Source: JAAXIE01 sp965263155
GTDB taxonomy: Bacteria; Chloroflexota; Dehalococcoidia; Lucifugimonadales; JAAXIE01
DNA length: 64,000 nt
Assembly (NCBI GenBank): GCA_965263155.1
Contig: OZ253586.1
Coordinates: 1,984,001 to 2,048,000 of the forward strand
Reading direction: 5' to 3'
Below are positions 60,536-64,000 of this stretch, piece after piece. The translations under genes and the position numbers were made by a program. The first letter of the stretch is position 1. The number at the start of each line of letters is the position of its first letter. Below the pieces are notes generated by a model that saw only the letters and a list, made by a program, of their open reading frames with translations, was not told the origin of the DNA and ran no database searches.

Positions 60536-61337
60536 GCACGAAACCGAGTCCTACTACGACGCCGAGGACGCTGTCTATCGGGAGATCTGGGACGCCAACG
60601 GCAGCGTGCACTGGGGCGTGTTCGACGATAGTACTGGCTCCGATTTCATCAAGGCTGGGGCGAACCTCAACCGGATCATGGGGAATAGGGGTGGCATCAA
60701 CGCCAACTCTAGGGTGTTGGACATCGGCTGCGGCAACGGGAATGCCGGCACTTGGATTTACGAGAACTATGGCTGCGAGGTCGTAGGAATCGACCTGAGC
60801 GGTGTGCGCGTTGAGGGCGCCAAGGAGCGCCTGAAGACTTTGGCTCCAGACGTTGCCGAGCATGTGTCCTTCGAGAAGGCGTCGGCGACGGAACTGCCCT
60901 TCGACGAGGGTGCGTTTACCCATGTGTGGAGCCAAGCCTCCTTCTATCACATACCTGACAAGCACAAGACGCTGCAGGAAGCCTACCGGGTGCTGGCCAC
61001 AGGTGGCACGATGGTGTTCGACGACCTGATAAAGCCGCGTCCGGACGTCAGCCAGAACGCGCAGACCCATGTCTACGATCGGCTGCTTTTCGACACACCC
61101 TTCAACTTCACCAGTTATCAGGACGCCCTGCAGGAGACAGGCTTCCAAGTGCTGGAGGCCCACAACTACTCGCACCACCTGAAGCTCAGCTACCTTCACC
61201 TCTCCAACGTGGCCGCCCAGCGTGTGGAAGGCGAGCACACCGAGCGGTCTCAATACTTGGCCCACGCCTACAAGCAGACCGCCTTGGCCGTGGACACCAG
61301 AGAAATCGGCTGGGCCCTGTACATCTGCAGCAAGTAG
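60513..61337 (+). CDS. SAM methyltransferase (glycine/sarcosine-type or CFA-like)
   Basis: 274 residues. Motif I VLDIGCGNGNAGTWI, motif II VVGIDLSGVRVEGAK, and ASATELPFDEGAFTHVWSQASFYHIP with YRVLATGGTMVFDD are the standard methyltransf_11 features. The N-terminus ETESYYDAEDAVYREIWDAN with VHWGVFDD resembles small-molecule N-methyltransferases. The GTG at 60513, inside panD, has GGAAGGAG upstream. The second methyltransferase gene follows after 35 bp. Confidence 0.82.
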   Translation: MSTTKFTEHETESYYDAEDAVYREIWDANGSVHWGVFDDSTGSDFIKAGANLNRIMGNRGGINANSRVLDIGCGNGNAGTWIYENYGCEVVGIDLSGVRVEGAKERLKTLAPDVAEHVSFEKASATELPFDEGAFTHVWSQASFYHIPDKHKTLQEAYRVLATGGTMVFDDLIKPRPDVSQNAQTHVYDRLLFDTPFNFTSYQDALQETGFQVLEAHNYSHHLKLSYLHLSNVAAQRVEGEHTERSQYLAHAYKQTALAVDTREIGWALYICSK

Positions 61338-61372
61338 CACTCAAGTAAAGCAGGGCGCACATAGGAATAATC

Positions 61373-62005
61373 ATGGAACAGCACAACCGGGTCCAATGGG
61401 TCTACGCCTCCACCAACAACCAAGAGTTGGAGGAGCGTTACGACCAGTGGGCTAAGGACTACGACTCCGACCTAGACAGGGACTTCGGCTGGATAGTGCC
61501 CCAGCAGGGTGCAGAGGCACTGGCGCGCCACGCCCCACAGGACGCGTCGGTACTCGACGCCGGGGCTGGCACTGGCCTAGCGGGCGAGATTCTGGCGTCC
61601 ATGGGCTATCAGGACTTGGTGGCCATGGATCTCTCCCAAGGGATGCTTGACGAGGCTGGCACCAAGGGCGTGTACAGAGAGTTGCACCAGATGGTGCTGG
61701 GCGACACGCTGGACTACCCCAACGGCCGCTTCGGGGCCGTCATCAGCATGGGAGTGTATACGCTGGGGCACGCGCCCGCCAGCTCGCTGGAAGAGTTGGC
61801 GCGTATTACCAAGCCCGACGGTTTCGTGGTATTCAGCCTGAGGCAGGACATGTACACCCCCGGCAGCGAGTTCGAACAACAGCAGACCGATATGGAAACC
61901 CTAGGCATATGGTCCCTCGCTGAAGCCACCGAACCCTTCCGTGGACTACCGAAGGGCGAGCCGGACGTCTACCACCAAATCTGGGTTTACCGGGTCAACG
62001 GGTAG
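61373..62005 (+). CDS. Class I SAM methyltransferase (WBSCR27-like)
   Basis: 210 residues. ELEERYDQWAKDYDSDLDRD and VLDAGAGTGLAGEILASMGY with VAMDLSQGMLDEA match the small WBSCR27/Williams-Beuren-type methyltransferases. No DNA- or RNA-binding part. Third gene of the panD run. The acceptor is unknown. Confidence 0.82.
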   Translation: MEQHNRVQWVYASTNNQELEERYDQWAKDYDSDLDRDFGWIVPQQGAEALARHAPQDASVLDAGAGTGLAGEILASMGYQDLVAMDLSQGMLDEAGTKGVYRELHQMVLGDTLDYPNGRFGAVISMGVYTLGHAPASSLEELARITKPDGFVVFSLRQDMYTPGSEFEQQQTDMETLGIWSLAEATEPFRGLPKGEPDVYHQIWVYRVNG

Positions 62006-62077
62006 CCAACGACGGTTGTTCCTGCGTCTTTTCGCTTCTGCCAACCTCCACTAACCCCTTAGGGCGTGGGGCCGCGC

Positions 62078-62086
62078 TGTTATAAT
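62078..62086 (+). promoter_or_regulatory. Extended -10 promoter of the MFS gene
   Basis: TGTTATAAT is a perfect TATAAT (62081-62086) with an extended TGn. No -35 box is evident. The predicted leader to the MFS ATG is about 63 nt. Confidence 0.55.
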
Positions 62087-62155
62087 GCACCCCACTATGC
62101 CCTTGGCCCTTTTACTTCCTATGTCCCGTTTGTTTTGGGCCCGAAGTTTTGACCC

Positions 62156-63388
62156 ATGGCCCTGACGTCTTCGTCGTCAGTCCGGTCCAGCTGGATTTAC
62201 TCCTTCCGCTACCGCGACTTTCGGCTACTCTGGGGCGCAACACTCCTGCAATCCTTAGCCATGGGTATGGAGCATGTGGCATCGGGTTGGCTGGTGCTGG
62301 AGATGACAGATTCCGCCTTCATGGTGGGTGTCGCCGCGGCGGCCCGGATGGCCCCGTTTTTCTTCCTAGGAATTCTGTCAGGAGCTATCGCGGACCGGGT
62401 GGACCGGCGCACATGCCTGCGCGTGGCCAGCTTGACTGCTGGCATCGTGGCGTTGGTGACCGCCTTCGTACTGCTGACCGACGTGGCCCAAGTGTGGCAC
62501 ATCATCCTGCTGGCCTGCGCAGCGGGAGCTGCGTTCTCCTTCACCATGACCATTCGCCAGTCCTACACCTACGACATAGTAGGGCCGCAGCACGCTCTCA
62601 ACGGCCTGTCGTTGGGCGGTATGGCGCAGCGGGCTGGCGCTGTGGTCGGCGCTCCCTTCGCTGGCTTCATCATCCACGCCACCGGGGTGGGAGAGCAGTA
62701 CCTCCTGATCGGCGCAGTCCATATCGCGTCAGGGCTAGCCCTTTTTGTCCTGCGGGACGTGGGGCAGTCGGCCCCCAGCCAACGGGATAGCGTATGGCGG
62801 AACCTCACGGGGTATATCGGGTTGTTGCGGGAGAACCGCACCCTGATGATTCTGATGATGCTAACGTCTATCACCGAGGTCTTCGGCTTCACACACCAGA
62901 CCCTGCTGCCGGTGTTCGCACGCGACATTCTGGGAGTCGGCTCAGTGGGGCTGGGTTACATGACGGCAATCCGGCAGGGCGGAGGCGTACTGGGCCTGAT
63001 TCTCTTGGCCAACCTAGGGGACACCCGGCATAAGGGATTGCTGATGTTCGGGGCGGCCATAGGCTTTGGCTTGGGACAAATGGCGTTCTCTCTCAACGAC
63101 AACCTCTTCTTCTTCCTCGCCGTTCTCGCCTTCATCAACGGCTGCGCGTCCATGTCGGACACGCTGTACAAGACACTGATGCAGGCCAGTGTGCCCAACG
63201 ACCAGCGTGGCCGGGCCATGGGTTCGTGGGTGCTGAGCATCGGCTCCGCACCCATTGGACACTTGGGGGTTGGCGCAATGGCAGCCAGCTTGGGCGCTCC
63301 CGGCGCTCTGCTGGTCAACGGCAGCGTCCTGCTGGCGGCCAGCCTCTCCGCGGGCATCGGAGCGCCCCGTATACGGCGACTGGGCTAA
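62156..63388 (+). CDS. MFS transporter, MFS_3/EntS-like exporter type
   Basis: 410 residues, twelve membrane segments. FRYRDFRLLWGATLLQS, SGAIADRVDRRTCLRVAS and YDIVGPQHALNGLSL are the markers of the MFS_3 branch, as in the carrier at 16387. It probably exports a small hydrophobic molecule. The ATG at 62156 lacks a clear ribosome site. The gene has its own promoter at 62078 and is followed by the repeat-rich region before the integrase. Confidence 0.82.
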   Translation: MALTSSSSVRSSWIYSFRYRDFRLLWGATLLQSLAMGMEHVASGWLVLEMTDSAFMVGVAAAARMAPFFFLGILSGAIADRVDRRTCLRVASLTAGIVALVTAFVLLTDVAQVWHIILLACAAGAAFSFTMTIRQSYTYDIVGPQHALNGLSLGGMAQRAGAVVGAPFAGFIIHATGVGEQYLLIGAVHIASGLALFVLRDVGQSAPSQRDSVWRNLTGYIGLLRENRTLMILMMLTSITEVFGFTHQTLLPVFARDILGVGSVGLGYMTAIRQGGGVLGLILLANLGDTRHKGLLMFGAAIGFGLGQMAFSLNDNLFFFLAVLAFINGCASMSDTLYKTLMQASVPNDQRGRAMGSWVLSIGSAPIGHLGVGAMAASLGAPGALLVNGSVLLAASLSAGIGAPRIRRLG

Positions 63389-63419
63389 CCCCTGCTGCAC
63401 CGGCTGGTGGACATCCTCT

Positions 63420-63455
63420 CATTGATATTCCCGCACACCCGTTCTAATATCAATG
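63420..63455. repeat. 10-bp inverted repeat between MFS and integrase genes
   Basis: CATTGATATT (63420-63429) and AATATCAATG (63446-63455) with a 16-bp spacer. AT-rich arms without a T-run suggest a protein-binding site (operator or recombination site) rather than a terminator. Confidence 0.5.
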
Positions 63456-63463
63456 TAGACACT

Positions 63464-63476
63464 GGGGACTGACCCC
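63464..63476. repeat. Third GGGGACTGACCCC copy
   Basis: Same 13-bp core as at 12013-12025 and (opposite strand) 20698-20710, here flanked by T and A to give a 15-bp imperfect palindrome. The longer double-stem arrangement is missing. Confidence 0.5.
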
Positions 63477-63479
63477 ATC

Positions 63480-63602
63480 GCCTACTGTTAGTCTCTGGCA
63501 GTATCAGGTTGTCTCAAGTATAGTCTGATAGGGCAACGCTCGTATTTGCTTATAGTATCACTTAGTCTCTTGCGTCCTCATCCTGTATCGGTTAGACTCA
63601 CT
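63480..63602 (+). repeat. Four degenerate ~19-bp direct repeats upstream of the integrase
   Basis: AGTATCAGGTTGTCTCAAG (63500-63518), AGTATCACTTAGTCTCTTG (63554-63572) and TGTATCGGTTAGACTCACT (63584-63602) share nGTATCnnnTnGnCTC; a fourth, gcctactgttagtctctgg (63480-63498), keeps the second half. They end about 30 bp before the integrase ATG and resemble integrase arm-type or iteron-like binding sites. Confidence 0.5.
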
Positions 63603-63632
63603 TCAGACAGTGATAGCAAAGGGATAACGGGA

Positions 63633-64000
63633 ATGCAAGAGCGAACGCTAACCGAACATCAAGAGGCCAGTGGGATTGACAGGCCAGCACATCTGAGCGC
63701 AGCCTTTGTGAAGACCGTTAAGGCGTCGGGCCGCTACGGTGACGGGCGCGGCGGCTACGGCCTCAGCCTTTTGGTGAAGGATGGCAGCCGCGGGCGCGTA
63801 CTCAAGTCCTGGTCCCAGCGCCTGCGGGTGAACGGCAGGGCGGTCAACGTCGGGCTGGGTAAGTATCCCATCACAGGGCTGGCCGACGCGCGGGAAAGGG
63901 CCTTGGAGAACGTCACAAGGGTTGCTCGCGGTGAATCCCTTCACGGCCCGGCCCGCAGCAGCGTTCCGACGTTTGCCGACACCCTGGAAACCGTGATAGC
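63633..64000 (+). CDS. Tyrosine-type site-specific integrase, N-terminal part (DUF4102; cut by window edge)
   Basis: From the ATG at 63633 the frame is open to the window edge (122 residues). VKTVKASGRYGDGRGGYGLSL and KSWSQRLRVNGRAVNVGLGK followed by YPITGLADARERALENVTRV is the arm-binding DUF4102 domain of phage/island integrases, whose usual form is GLGxYPxxxLAxAR. The C-terminal recombinase domain should follow beyond the window. AAAGGG precedes the ATG. It marks the start, or one end, of an integrated element lying to the right. Confidence 0.85.
   Translation, partial: MQERTLTEHQEASGIDRPAHLSAAFVKTVKASGRYGDGRGGYGLSLLVKDGSRGRVLKSWSQRLRVNGRAVNVGLGKYPITGLADARERALENVTRVARGESLHGPARSSVPTFADTLETVI

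Noticed and set aside
63480..63602. CRISPR array
   Set aside because: The direct repeats are only about 19 bp, poorly conserved and unevenly spaced, and there are no cas genes; integrase binding sites fit better.
1..64000. tRNA, rRNA or riboswitch genes
   Set aside because: I looked for T-arm-like words and conserved riboswitch cores in the gaps and found none that hold; a covariance-model search would be needed to be sure.

Overview
This is 64 kb of GC-rich bacterial chromosome with about 55 genes, one intact or near-intact integrase at the right edge, and no rRNA, tRNA or CRISPR that I can see. The gene content points to a SAR202-like / Dehalococcoidia-type Chloroflexota bacterium: three luciferase-like flavin monooxygenases, two Rieske oxygenase alpha subunits, a nitronate monooxygenase, paired cytosine-deaminase-type amidohydrolases, RraA-like and maleate-isomerase-like enzymes, and many MFS carriers. 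Intergenic hairpins of a type common in environmental Chloroflexota fit too. No phylogenetic marker is present, so this placement is inference.

Layout. 1-12 kb: partial SMP-30 protein, a repeat-rich gap, a fused CydDC-like ABC exporter with His-rich linkers, a MOSC protein, a MetF-like protein, a membrane protein, an MFS carrier coupled to the first Rieske oxygenase, and a MetE-core methyltransferase. 12-21.7 kb: dienelactone hydrolase, CapA-like metallophosphatase, a SnoaL/ureohydrolase/MFS/5'-3' exonuclease run, an LLM oxidoreductase and a methyltransferase, separated by three gaps full of short dispersed repeats. 21.7-31 kb: an operon of a selenocysteine-containing AhpD-family protein followed by two near-duplicate amidohydrolases; an M28 lipoprotein peptidase; a maleate-isomerase-like protein; a zinc alcohol dehydrogenase followed by three tandem dual-specificity-type phosphatases; a cupin. 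31-43 kb: RraA, LLM, the second Rieske oxygenase with an ADP-ribosylglycohydrolase, a TlpA lipoprotein, an acyl-CoA synthetase, an MNT/HEPN pair whose HEPN gene carries an amber stop, then LLM, nitronate monooxygenase and a BNR-repeat protein.

43-52 kb, all on the minus strand: a circularly permuted ATP-grasp / alpha-E / transglutaminase operon, and a complete partner-switching signalling cassette (STAS antagonist, REC-PP2C phosphatase, HATPase anti-sigma-type kinase, membrane-anchored periplasmic binding protein, HAMP histidine kinase) with overlapping genes. 52-64 kb: monomeric sarcosine oxidase-like enzyme, alpha/beta hydrolase with an S51-type peptidase, a GT4 / GH63-like / DMT transporter group, RidA, panD overlapping two methyltransferases, an MFS exporter with a good extended -10 promoter, and finally a DUF4102-type tyrosine integrase running off the end, preceded by degenerate direct repeats.

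The strongest unusual signal is at 24180-24773: two short reading frames are in one frame, separated only by a UGA that sits exactly where the AhpD family has the second cysteine of its CxxC motif, with a bacterial-type SECIS hairpin 18 nt downstream. I read it as one selenoprotein gene that a standard annotation would split in two.
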